8,007 nucleotides of DNA from an uncultured Phycisphaerae bacterium (GCA_937920485.1 CALETL010000186.1:1-8007); one strand, 5' to 3'. Shown: positions 1 to 6,245, counted from the stretch's first letter. Numbers and translations are program-made. Notes: generated from the letters alone by a model not told the origin.

Positions 1-436
1 CTGCTATTGGTTGTTCGTCGGCGATGGGCTTCTGGCTGAACCCTTGAAAAATCAGATTCAATTTGCCGGATTGGAAGGGCGGTTCAAGTTTACCGGCCTA
101 GTCCCGCCGGAACAAATTCCGCTGGCGATCCATGCCTCGGATATCCTCGTCCATTGTTCTCTTCGAGAAGGTCTGGCCCGTGTGCTGCCGCAGGCGATGC
201 TGTGCGGCAAGCCCGTTGTCAGCTTCGACATCGACGGCGCCAAAGAAGTCGTCAATGAAAACACCGGCTTTCTCATCGAACCGGAAAACATCAACCAGCT
301 GACGGAGGCCTGCGAAAATCTTCTCGAAAATCCCGAGCTTCGGCATCAACTCGGCCAAAACGGAAAAACCGCCGTCACCGAAAAATTCGCCCCGGCTACC
401 ATGGTCGACACGATTGAGCGGGTTTATCACGGCTAA
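1..436 (+). CDS. Glycosyltransferase family 4 (group 1), C-terminal part
   Basis: The reading frame is open from base 2 and starts outside the window, so only about 144 C-terminal residues are visible. They form the nucleotide-sugar-binding Rossmann half of a GT-B fold enzyme. The order is typical: a V-G-D-G-L strand turn, then FTGLVPPEQIP, then ASDILVHCSLREG, then the acceptor/donor loop LPQAMLCGKPVV, then DGAKEVV and a C-terminal helix ending near the stop. The family E-x7-E motif reads E-x7-Q here (REGLARVLPQ), a variant I associate with lipopolysaccharide and exopolysaccharide transferases carrying EGLPRVL-type loops. The probable role is transfer of a sugar from an activated donor onto a cell-surface glycan or lipid at the cytoplasmic face; donor and acceptor cannot be told. 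The next gene starts 71 bp downstream with its own promoter-like site, so this is probably the last gene of its unit. Confidence 0.9.
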   Translation, partial: CYWLFVGDGLLAEPLKNQIQFAGLEGRFKFTGLVPPEQIPLAIHASDILVHCSLREGLARVLPQAMLCGKPVVSFDIDGAKEVVNENTGFLIEPENINQLTEACENLLENPELRHQLGQNGKTAVTEKFAPATMVDTIERVYHG

Positions 437-442
437 TTCATC

Positions 443-471
443 TTGCATTAACTAACAATTTTGGATAGAAT
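443..471 (+). promoter_or_regulatory. Probable sigma70-type promoter of dapF
   Basis: A TTGCAT -35 candidate (443-448) is followed after exactly 17 bp by TAGAAT (466-471), which matches five of six -10 consensus bases. The predicted start near 478 gives a leader of about 30 nt. The leader holds a small CTCG/CGAG hairpin (485-497, loop of five A) that partly overlaps the Shine-Dalgarno GAGGAA at 495-500. Confidence 0.5.
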
Positions 472-507
472 CAATCCCCGTAAACTCGAAAAACGAGGAA
501 AGTCGAT

Positions 508-1383
508 ATGGAATTTACAAAAATGCATGGTCTGGGCAATGACTATATTTATGTTAATTGCTTCAGCGAAACGGTGGATAATCCGTCGGATCTGGCCATT
601 GTGGTCAGCAACCGGCATTTTGGCATCGGCTCGGACGGCCTGATCCTCATTAGCCCATCTGAGATCGCAGATGCCAAAATGCGGATGTTCAACGCAGACG
701 GCTCCGAGGCCGAAATGTGCGGCAACGGTATCCGCTGCGTCGCAAAATACGTCTATGACCGCAATCTCGCACGCACTGAAACCGAATTTTCCATTCCCGG
801 CTTGGGCACGTTTCCGTCTTCGCTGCAAATCGAAACCGGCCGCGGCGTCCTGACGCTCGGACTGGACATCGACGAAAACGACGTCGTCCATCGGGTCTGT
901 GTCAACATGGGCCAGCCGATCCTGGAAGCCACTCAAATTCCCGTCGCCGCCGACTCCGAAACGGTGATCGACCAAGAACTGGCCATCGAGGGCCAGACAC
1001 TGTCCATGACCTGTGTATCCATGGGCAACCCGCACGCGGTCTTTTTCTGTGAGGATCTGCTCGATATTGAACTTGCTCATATTGGCCCGCTGATCGAACA
1101 TCACGAACTGTTCCCGGAACGGGTGAACGTCCACTTCGTCAAATCCGTTAGTGCAAACGAATTCATCATGCAGACTTGGGAACGCGGCAGCGGCATCACG
1201 CTGGCCTGCGGCACAGGCGCATGCGCGTGCGCCGTAGCGAGTGTGCTAACAGGAAGATGCCAGCATCAGGTAACCGCCCACCTGCCCGGCGGAGATTTGG
1301 AACTCTACTGGTGCCAGCAGGACAACTGCGTCTACATGACCGGCCCGGCGACCGAAGTCTTCACCGGCCATTGGCCGGAATAG
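508..1383 (+). CDS. dapF: Diaminopimelate epimerase DapF
   Basis: This cytoplasmic, cofactor-independent racemase converts LL-diaminopimelate to meso-diaminopimelate, which feeds lysine synthesis and the peptidoglycan cross-link. The 291 residues match the usual family length of about 270-290. The N terminus FTKMHGLGNDY is diagnostic. The two catalytic cysteines are both present: Cys71 in MCGNGIRC and Cys234 in LACGTGAC. NADGSEAEMCGN and the SMGNPHAV strand are also canonical. In the second motif the position before T, often Glu (RGxGET), is Ile (RGSGIT); I believe other family members tolerate hydrophobic residues there. The start is supported by GAGGAA at 495-500, 7 nt upstream of ATG. The gene has its own promoter-like site and ends 3 bp from the stop of the convergent HAD hydrolase gene. 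lysC lies in the same window but in a separate unit. Confidence 0.97.
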   Translation: MEFTKMHGLGNDYIYVNCFSETVDNPSDLAIVVSNRHFGIGSDGLILISPSEIADAKMRMFNADGSEAEMCGNGIRCVAKYVYDRNLARTETEFSIPGLGTFPSSLQIETGRGVLTLGLDIDENDVVHRVCVNMGQPILEATQIPVAADSETVIDQELAIEGQTLSMTCVSMGNPHAVFFCEDLLDIELAHIGPLIEHHELFPERVNVHFVKSVSANEFIMQTWERGSGITLACGTGACACAVASVLTGRCQHQVTAHLPGGDLELYWCQQDNCVYMTGPATEVFTGHWPE

Positions 1384-1386
1384 AAT

Positions 1387-2055
1387 TCAATGCAAAAAAT
1401 CCAGGATTTGTATCGGCTTTTGGATTAGGATTTTAGCCCCGGCGACCAAAAGCTGTTCTTTATCTCGAAATCCCCACTCGCATCCAACACCGGTCACTCC
1501 CGCTGCATGAGCTGTTTGGATATCAACTTCGCTGTCCCCGATGAAAATGACTTCAGATGCGTCCAATTGCCATTGCTCAAGTATCTCCAGTGTGCTTTCC
1601 GGTTCGGGTTTGACTTTGCGTCCTTCACAAATGCCGACCACCGGATCAAAGATGCCTTCACCCCAAAAATGTTTTATAATCAGTTCAGCGGGCTTTTGAT
1701 TCTTATTGGTCAGCACAGCCAAACGAATCCCCTTGTCCCGCAAGGCCTCAACAACATCCGAAATCCCTTTATACGGAGCCTTTTCAACCAGGCAGTGCTG
1801 CTGGTAATGTGCAACCATGATCTTCAGAAGTTCATCGCGAAGATCCTTGCGGTTTTCCGGTAAGGCACGTTCAGCGAACTTTGTGAGTCCGTTTCCGATC
1901 ATCCGGCGGCATTCTTCACGACGCCGGGTTGGGCACCCAAGTCGGGACAATCCGTAATTCATCGAGGCGGTTAAATCCCCGAGTGTATCAAGGAGTGTTC
2001 CATCCAAGTCAAAAATGATACCTTTACATCCCACTCTATATGAAACCTTTTTCAT
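1387..2055 (-). CDS. gph: HAD hydrolase, phosphoglycolate phosphatase type
   Basis: This 222-residue protein has the complete HAD-superfamily catalytic set. Motif I is FDLDGTLLDT with nucleophile Asp16 and acid/base Asp18. Motif II is VLTNK with Thr116. Motif III is Lys149 in KVKPEP. Motif IV is GDSEVD, positions 173-178. A helical cap lies between motif I and about residue 90. Length, the C1-type cap and the GDLTASMNYGL stretch fit phosphoglycolate phosphatase (Gph). That enzyme hydrolyses 2-phosphoglycolate, which arises for example from repair of oxidised DNA ends. Substrate assignment within this family from sequence alone is uncertain; pyrophosphatase or another sugar-phosphate phosphatase is possible. 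The ATG lies 17 bp after the stop of the upstream gene with no clear Shine-Dalgarno sequence, so it is probably cotranscribed with it and translationally dependent on it. Confidence 0.88.
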   Translation of the reverse strand: MKKVSYRVGCKGIIFDLDGTLLDTLGDLTASMNYGLSRLGCPTRRREECRRMIGNGLTKFAERALPENRKDLRDELLKIMVAHYQQHCLVEKAPYKGISDVVEALRDKGIRLAVLTNKNQKPAELIIKHFWGEGIFDPVVGICEGRKVKPEPESTLEILEQWQLDASEVIFIGDSEVDIQTAHAAGVTGVGCEWGFRDKEQLLVAGAKILIQKPIQILDFLH

Positions 2056-2072
2056 GCCGCATTTAACACCCT

Positions 2073-2741
2073 CTATAAATCGGGGACGAATTCTGAATTG
2101 ATGGCTCCTGTACCGGAAACCTTGAAAATATAAACCAGTCCCGGCTTAAGCGGACGATACACCGCTTTACCGAGAACCGCCTTGATGCCAAGGTTTTCCA
2201 GCCGCTTTGGATTATTGGACAGCTTCCAAATCTCATCCCAGAACAATTGCCCGTCTTCGATCGACAACTTTTCGCAAAGCTGCGCATATCGCGGCGATGG
2301 CTGCCCTTCCGTCTCGATCGGAAACCCCTCTTCCGGCGGTTGCTTTTCACCATACACCCGCCGCCAAAGATACATCGCCCGCTCGGTGCCGTCCATAACA
2401 AGCTTGTTATCAAATGTGATCATTAAAGCATCAAAAAAGACAACATCTCCGGCCACCTCATACTCTTTCCGCAGAAGATGCTTCGTAAAGTCTTCCGGAT
2501 CCGTTTCTACGAACAGCAGTTTTGTATAAACCTGCCCTTCCCGCTCTTCCTGCGACAGCACCTTCGCATACCCGATCTGATCCTCCTTGCTCAGATTCGA
2601 AATCGCTGTTTTGAGATGCTCATTCTCCTGCAGCAAATCCTCAATCGTCTTATTCGTGGTAAAGTGATGCCACACAAAGCCCCCCGCCCCCACGACAGCG
2701 ACCAAAACCAGAATTTTATAAGCATATTTAATTGATTTCAT
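2073..2741 (-). CDS. Membrane-anchored protein of unknown function
   Basis: I do not recognise a characterised family. The chosen ATG gives 222 residues; an in-frame TTG at 2759 would add six (MDNRFA). Neither start has a good Shine-Dalgarno sequence, and MKSIKYAYK is a natural N-terminal arm for the membrane segment that follows. Residues about 9-27 (ILVLVAVVGAGGFVW) form one transmembrane helix or uncleaved signal anchor; no lipobox Cys is seen. Residues about 32-65 are amphipathic with regularly spaced Leu/Ile and acidic residues, so a short coiled coil is likely. The rest (about 66-222) is a mixed alpha/beta soluble part, rich in charged and aromatic residues, predicted to be periplasmic by the positive-inside rule. 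It is the first gene of a two-gene unit with the HAD hydrolase and is divergent from the esterase gene. Confidence 0.75.
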   Translation of the reverse strand: MKSIKYAYKILVLVAVVGAGGFVWHHFTTNKTIEDLLQENEHLKTAISNLSKEDQIGYAKVLSQEEREGQVYTKLLFVETDPEDFTKHLLRKEYEVAGDVVFFDALMITFDNKLVMDGTERAMYLWRRVYGEKQPPEEGFPIETEGQPSPRYAQLCEKLSIEDGQLFWDEIWKLSNNPKRLENLGIKAVLGKAVYRPLKPGLVYIFKVSGTGAINSEFVPDL

Positions 2742-2751
2742 CGCGAATCTG

Positions 2752-2780
2752 TTGTCCAATACGCCCTAAAATAGTAGTAT
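2752..2780 (+). promoter_or_regulatory. Candidate promoter of the SGNH esterase gene
   Basis: TTGTCC (2752-2757) and TAGTAT (2775-2780) each match four of six consensus bases and are separated by exactly 17 bp. The predicted transcript would begin near 2787, leaving a leader of only about 11 nt that still includes the GGAG at 2789-2792. The site lies in the 56-bp gap between divergent genes, so it may share that gap with a minus-strand promoter that I cannot define. Confidence 0.4.
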
Positions 2781-2797
2781 CGGCAAATGGAGTAAAA

Positions 2798-3463
2798 ATG
2801 CATAAACGAATCAGTTTTACGACAAATCAGACGCTTTTGTTCATCGGCGACAGTATTACCGACTGTCAGCGGCGAGAATTCCCCTATGCCCCGTTAGGGT
2901 GTGGGTATGTCCATTTTGCCGCCAATTTCCTGCTGGCAAAACTGCCCCATTTAAACCTTAACATACAAAACCGCGGCATCAGCGGGGACAGTACACGCGA
3001 CTTGAGAGATCGCTGGAAAGAGGATTGCCTGGATTTGAAACCCGATATCGTCAGCGTTATGATCGGTATTAACGACCTGTGGCGTAAGTACGGCGAAACT
3101 CCTGAATCGCAGAAAAGGCATGTCCCCCCGGCCGAATACGAAAACAATTACCGGCAGATACTGTCACAACTGAAAGATAAATGTAATCCGCAACTGATCC
3201 TGATGGAACCATATATGTTCTGTGATGACCCGGCCAATCCGATGCTGGCTGATCTGGATACTTATATCGATATTGTTCATGTTCTGGCAAAAGAGTTTGA
3301 TGCGGTCTTGGTGCCGGTCCATGCGGTGTATATGGCTTTGAAAAGCAAACGCCCTGCTCACGAATGGGCCGACGATACCGTACACCCCTACACCTGGGCA
3401 CATGCCTGGATCGCCAAAACCTGGCTCGATACCGTCCTGGGAAGCTTAAATGTTATAAGTTAA
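2798..3463 (+). CDS. SGNH/GDSL-family hydrolase (esterase)
   Basis: This is a 221-residue serine esterase of the SGNH fold. Block I is LLFIGDSITD with nucleophile Ser19. Block II is the oxyanion Gly63 in NRGISGDSTRDL. Block III is GIND with Asn92. Block V is DDTVHP with catalytic Asp193 and His196. The LFIGDSITDC, RDLRDRW and VSVMIGINDLW signature resembles the acyl- or acetyl-esterase subgroup that deacetylates carbohydrates or acts on short acyl esters; the substrate cannot be assigned. No signal peptide is visible, so a cytoplasmic location is inferred. ATG 2798 is chosen because GGAG (2789-2792) sits 5 nt upstream. A longer frame back to 2732 would run into the divergent gene. The last residues (LNVIS) and the stop fall inside a heptamer repeat tract, which suggests the C-terminus was reshaped by the repeat. 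Confidence 0.93.
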   Translation: MHKRISFTTNQTLLFIGDSITDCQRREFPYAPLGCGYVHFAANFLLAKLPHLNLNIQNRGISGDSTRDLRDRWKEDCLDLKPDIVSVMIGINDLWRKYGETPESQKRHVPPAEYENNYRQILSQLKDKCNPQLILMEPYMFCDDPANPMLADLDTYIDIVHVLAKEFDAVLVPVHAVYMALKSKRPAHEWADDTVHPYTWAHAWIAKTWLDTVLGSLNVIS

Positions 3464-3470
3464 ATGTAGA
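3443..3470 (+). repeat. A-rich heptamer tract, 4 units, over SGNH stop codon
   Basis: Four consecutive 7-bp units read AGCTTAA, ATGTTAT, AAGTTAA and ATGTAGA. They encode the last residues of the esterase and its TAA (3461-3463). The 8-mer TTAAATGT occurs twice, 14 bp (two units) apart. The unit resembles the tract at 3544-3592 on the opposite strand. Confidence 0.6.
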
Positions 3471-3543
3471 TTGACCGAAAAATAATAAGCCCTTTTGCGA
3501 ACATCTCTTGAATCTCCTTCTCTTTTCTTTTCCATACACTCCA

Positions 3544-3592
3544 CTCACATTTAACTTTTTACCTTTTACCTTTTACCTTTTACATTTTACAT
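3544..3592 (-). repeat. A-rich heptamer tract, 7 units, over argA-like stop codon
   Basis: On the minus strand, seven consecutive units read ATGTAAA twice, AGGTAAA three times, then AAGTTAA and ATGTGAG. The argA-like gene's TAA (3582-3580) lies in the second unit. The 11-mer AAGTTAAATGT here (3557-3547) is an exact inverted copy of 3457-3467, so the two tracts point toward each other across about 80 bp. The intervening 3471-3543 is AT-rich with no gene that I can support. Confidence 0.75.
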
Positions 3593-4032
3593 TCCATCGC
3601 GGTTTCGTCGCAGTGATCCTGCTTGGGGCATTCGGTGCAGTCGCTCCAGACCTTCATCGGAAGTGTGTCCTTTTCCACCTGTACAAAGCCGATCTTTTCA
3701 AAAAATTCCGGCTCCAGCGTCAGCGTAAAGATTTTTTTCAGACCCAGTGCCCGGGCCTTGTCCATGCATCCTTCGACCAGTGCCCTGCCGATGCCTTTGC
3801 CGAATTGGGACTGATCGACCGCTAAAGACTTGATCTCCGCCAGATCCTTCCACAGCACCTTCAATGCACAGCAGCCGACCACCCCGCCGTCAACGTCGGC
3901 CACCTTGAAGATCTGCAGGTTTTCATAAATATTCGCCATCGAGGCAAACAGCATCCGGTCCACCTCCGCATAGCTGTTGATCAACTCGTGGATCTTCGCC
4001 ACATCACTAATTGTCGCATCCCGTATAATCAT
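3580..4032 (-). CDS. argA: Short GNAT acetyltransferase, N-acetylglutamate synthase type
   Basis: This 150-residue GNAT-fold enzyme is close in layout to the stand-alone short ArgA-like group. Features are an N-terminal IRDATISDVAKIHELINSYA, a beta4 GCCALKVLWKDLAEIKSLAV, the acetyl-CoA loop QFGKGIG (76-82), and FTLTLEPEFFEKIGF. It ends in the characteristic WSDC-x2-C-x5-C tail (Cys132, 135, 141). The likely reaction is acetyl-CoA plus L-glutamate to N-acetylglutamate, the first step of arginine synthesis, in the cytoplasm. The kinase-like domain of classical ArgA is absent, as is normal for this group. Substrate assignment is by resemblance only; another amino-acid N-acetyltransferase is possible. 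No Shine-Dalgarno sequence precedes the ATG, and a strong -10 box lies 7 nt upstream, so the mRNA may be leaderless. The gene end lies in a heptamer repeat. Confidence 0.88.
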   Translation of the reverse strand: MIIRDATISDVAKIHELINSYAEVDRMLFASMANIYENLQIFKVADVDGGVVGCCALKVLWKDLAEIKSLAVDQSQFGKGIGRALVEGCMDKARALGLKKIFTLTLEPEFFEKIGFVQVEKDTLPMKVWSDCTECPKQDHCDETAMECKM

Positions 4033-4197
4033 GGGCGAAAGTATACCCCAACTTACTGCTAAATACCAGTAAGATTAATGATGGCCAGGGGTGTCATACC
4101 GGACAAACTTGGCATCACAAATGCACCCAAAAACCGTATTTCCAGCCCAAAGAAACACATAACTCCAATTTCTACAAAAAAACGCTACCCTCAGCAG
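4033..4197. other. Intergenic region without a recognisable gene
   Basis: Apart from the -10 box at 4040-4045, I see only a weak GCT/AGC hairpin followed on the minus strand by seven T (around 4175-4197). It could act as a poor terminator for the nuclease gene, but its 3-bp stem is not convincing. Confidence 0.3.
4040..4045 (-). promoter_or_regulatory. -10 box (TATACT) adjacent to the argA-like start
   Basis: On the minus strand TATACT matches five of six -10 consensus bases. Only seven bases separate it from the ATG at 4032, so transcription would begin at or within a base or two of the start codon. No convincing -35 is seen 16-18 bp upstream (GGTATT-like only). Confidence 0.4.
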
Positions 4198-4848
4198 TTA
4201 GTTTTTATATCGCAGCAGTTCGGGGCGTTTGGAGCGAAGCCATTTGGGCAGGTCGTCGCGGGTGGCGTTTTGCCACAGGCCAATCTTCTCGGCGATGGCC
4301 TGTTCCATGAGATACTGGTAGGTCACAAACTCACTGTGTGGGAAACTCAGGTAAGCATAGCCGTAACCGTTTTTGATCAGTTCGGCATTAAGCACTCTGC
4401 CGTCCGGCAAAACGACATAGGCCAGCAATCGCCCATAGCGGTCGCGCTGGTCTCCGGCGGGATCCAGTAAAATCGTGACCTGTTTGCCAAGCGCCTGTGC
4501 GGTGGTGTATTCCGTCGCTTCCGGGCCGTAATACATCAGGCCAACCGTCGGATGTTTGGTTTCCGGCGTATCCACGCCTATCAGGCGGATGCGAGTGTCT
4601 TCATGCTTGCCGTCAGGTATGTCGATGTCGATGGTGTCGCCATCAATAACTTCCAAAACAGTGAAGGTTTTGCGATGGTATTTCTGGAAATCGGCATCAG
4701 CATAGGTGCTCTGCTCGATGACGTGGCGGAGGTGGCCGCCATACCGATGGTCCAGCATCATCAGTACCGGCATCAAAAAAAAGAAGAACGCCGCAATCAG
4801 GGCGTTCCTCTGAGTGCGACTCATAGCATGTCGGGGCTTTTTGGTCAT
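4198..4848 (-). CDS. Membrane-anchored thermonuclease (SNase-like) domain protein
   Basis: The protein has 216 residues. Residues about 17-33 (ALIAAFFFFLMPVLMML) form an N-terminal membrane anchor after a basic KKPR-start, so the nuclease domain (about 60-170) should face the periplasm. The staphylococcal nuclease active site is fully kept. Asp71 in VIDGDT corresponds to metal ligand Asp21; Arg88 and Glu96 in RLIGVDTPE to Arg35 and Glu43; Asp93 and Thr94 to Asp40 and Thr41; Arg140 in RDRYGR to Arg87. These match a Ca2+-dependent phosphodiesterase of the micrococcal nuclease fold. A role in nucleic acid scavenging or degradation is inferred. No good Shine-Dalgarno sequence precedes either ATG (4848, or the codon-9 ATG at 4824). 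It is an isolated gene flanked by repeats and the argA-like promoter region. Confidence 0.9.
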   Translation of the reverse strand: MTKKPRHAMSRTQRNALIAAFFFFLMPVLMMLDHRYGGHLRHVIEQSTYADADFQKYHRKTFTVLEVIDGDTIDIDIPDGKHEDTRIRLIGVDTPETKHPTVGLMYYGPEATEYTTAQALGKQVTILLDPAGDQRDRYGRLLAYVVLPDGRVLNAELIKNGYGYAYLSFPHSEFVTYQYLMEQAIAEKIGLWQNATRDDLPKWLRSKRPELLRYKN

Positions 4849-4902
4849 CGTAAAGTATCTATATCGCCCCTTCGAGGCTCTTTGAAATCGAAGCTATCTG
4901 TT

Positions 4903-4922
4903 CCGGAGGTTGACACCTCCGG
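4903..4922. repeat. Palindrome, REP-like, 8-bp stem
   Basis: CCGGAGGT (4903-4910) and ACCTCCGG (4915-4922) form a perfect 8-bp stem with a TGAC loop. It is followed by GGCTACGAA, a tail I have seen with dispersed extragenic palindromes in environmental genomes. No T-run follows on either side, so it does not look like an intrinsic terminator. Confidence 0.6.
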
Positions 4923-4941
4923 CTACGAACATCCCGACCCC

Positions 4942-4970
4942 ATTCGACTACGCTCAGGGCAGGCTCTACG
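4942..4970. repeat. Dispersed repeat fragment (TTCGACTACGCTCAGG type)
   Basis: ATTCGACTACGCTCAGG followed by GCAGGCTCTACG matches a repeat word that I recognise as very common in environmental bacterial genomes. Its spurious translations give FDYAQGRL or PALSVVEW. This is recollection, not a search. It lies between two palindromes and encodes nothing credible. Confidence 0.55.
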
Positions 4971-4983
4971 GGTCTTCGCAACT

Positions 4984-5000
4984 GCCGGCAGGATGCCGGC
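4984..5000. repeat. Palindrome GCCGGC-AGGAT-GCCGGC at lysC 3' end
   Basis: Two GCCGGC halves separated by AGGAT form a 6-bp hairpin that begins 6 bp beyond the lysC TAA. It may protect the 3' end of lysC mRNA or act as a REP unit. It lacks a T-run on the minus strand and is not a classical terminator. Confidence 0.55.
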
Positions 5001-5006
5001 GTTACA

Positions 5007-6245
5007 TTATGGCTGGGCGCGTTCAGCGGCGGGTTTGTCCAGTTCGAATGCATCACAGACCGATGTCAGGGCTGCATCAACATCTTCCAGATTCACCAAA
5101 CAGCTAATGCGAATTTCACTGGTCGTAATGGAGTCGATATTGACCTTGTTCTCGGCAAGCGTTTTAAACATTTTTTCCGCTACGCCGCAATGCGACCGCA
5201 TACCAACACCCACAACAGACACCTCGGCAATATCCTCACGGATAAAGACAGATTCGCAGTAAACCTTTTTACGGATTTCATCAATCGCCTGTTTGGCCGA
5301 ACCCAGATCGGAACGGGAAATCGTGAACGACAGGTTCGCCTTTTCGGGACTGACTTCGGTCTGAATAATATCATTCACGCTGACCTTATGCGATGCCAGA
5401 TGCGCAAAAATACTTGCCGCATTGCCCGGTTTATGATCCACGCAAACAAGATCGATTTTCGCAAGGTCTTTTTGACAGGTTGCGCCTGAAACAACAATGC
5501 CTTCCATTTGGGGTACCTCGTGAGTAATAATAGTTCCTGTATTTTCATTCATGCTGCTGCGAACATGAATTTTGACATTATATTTTTTGCCAAACTCAAT
5601 GGCTCGGCCGTGCATGACACCGGCGCCGAGACTGGCCAGTTCAAGCATTTCATCATAACTGATCTGCTCCATCTTAACGGCACTTGGGAACTTGCGCGGG
5701 TCGGCGGTATAGATGCCATCAACATCGGTGTAAATCTCGCAATAATCGGCACCCAGCGCCGCAGCCAGTGCGACCGCACTGGTATCGGAACCGCCGCGGC
5801 CGAGTGTGGTAATATTACCGTTTGGGTCAACGCCCTGAAAACCCGCAACGATACAGATGCAACCGTCGGCGAGCTTTTCTTTGAGCTTTTCAGCGCCGAT
5901 GCTCTGAATACGGGCCTTGCTGTGAGCATCGTCGGTGATCATCTGGACCTGTTGGCCGGTGAAACTGATTGCTTTTTGCCCCATTGCCTCCAGTGCCATA
6001 GCCATGAGCGAGACGGTCTGCTGCTCGCCGGTACTGAGAAGCACATCCATCTCCCGTTTGGGCGGATTGGGATTCAGCTCCATCGCATCGGCAACAAGTT
6101 GGTCAGTCTGCTTACCGCGAGCCGACGCAACCACGACAATCTGATCGCCTTTCTGATGGGCCTTGAGTGCACGATTGGCAGCCCGGCGGATTTTTTCCGC
6201 GTCCGCAACCGATGTTCCGCCAAATTTTTGTACTATAATCGCCAT
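5007..6245 (-). CDS. lysC: Aspartokinase LysC
   Basis: This enzyme phosphorylates L-aspartate with ATP to 4-phosphoaspartate, the committed step to lysine/DAP, threonine and methionine, in the cytoplasm. The 412 residues fit the monofunctional class (about 400-415); no homoserine dehydrogenase is fused. The kinase domain (about 1-240) shows KFGGTSV (7-13), STGEQ (71-75), SFTGQQ, GFQG (135-138), LGRGGSDTSA (148-157) and TDVDGIYTADPR. Two ACT domains follow (about 264-335 and 341-405, with the SEIRISCLV signature), which bind lysine and/or threonine for feedback control. An AGGAAA lies 12 nt before ATG, a loose Shine-Dalgarno spacing. A well-placed internal start at Met247 may yield a separate ACT-only beta subunit. 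The gene is monocistronic, and its stop abuts REP-like palindromes. Confidence 0.97.
   Translation of the reverse strand: MAIIVQKFGGTSVADAEKIRRAANRALKAHQKGDQIVVVASARGKQTDQLVADAMELNPNPPKREMDVLLSTGEQQTVSLMAMALEAMGQKAISFTGQQVQMITDDAHSKARIQSIGAEKLKEKLADGCICIVAGFQGVDPNGNITTLGRGGSDTSAVALAAALGADYCEIYTDVDGIYTADPRKFPSAVKMEQISYDEMLELASLGAGVMHGRAIEFGKKYNVKIHVRSSMNENTGTIITHEVPQMEGIVVSGATCQKDLAKIDLVCVDHKPGNAASIFAHLASHKVSVNDIIQTEVSPEKANLSFTISRSDLGSAKQAIDEIRKKVYCESVFIREDIAEVSVVGVGMRSHCGVAEKMFKTLAENKVNIDSITTSEIRISCLVNLEDVDAALTSVCDAFELDKPAAERAQP
5505..5519 (-). promoter_or_regulatory. Probable internal ribosome-binding site and start of LysC beta subunit
   Basis: On the minus strand GAGG (5519-5516) is followed after 8 nt by ATG (5507-5505), codon Met247, just before the first ACT domain. 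Initiation here would give a 166-residue ACT-only polypeptide. In-frame internal starts at the equivalent place are known for Bacillus subtilis LysC and Corynebacterium glutamicum LysC. Confidence 0.45.

Noticed and set aside
448..1134. 228-residue minus-strand frame antisense to dapF
   Set aside because: It is a shadow of the dapF coding frame with no family likeness.
2732..2797. Longer N-terminus for the SGNH esterase
   Set aside because: It would overlap the divergent gene, adds residues with no family match before the conserved block, and bypasses the GGAG-ATG signal at 2789-2800.
3544..3592. CRISPR array
   Set aside because: The repeats are contiguous 7-bp units without spacers, and no cas gene is nearby.
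3508..3825. Plus-strand frame with Phe/Leu/Thr-rich start
   Set aside because: Its N-terminal part is simply the translated heptamer repeat, and the rest is antisense to the clear GNAT gene.
4552..5262. 236-residue plus-strand frame across the nuclease gene, repeats and lysC
   Set aside because: It is antisense to two well-supported genes, and its middle is translated palindromic repeat.
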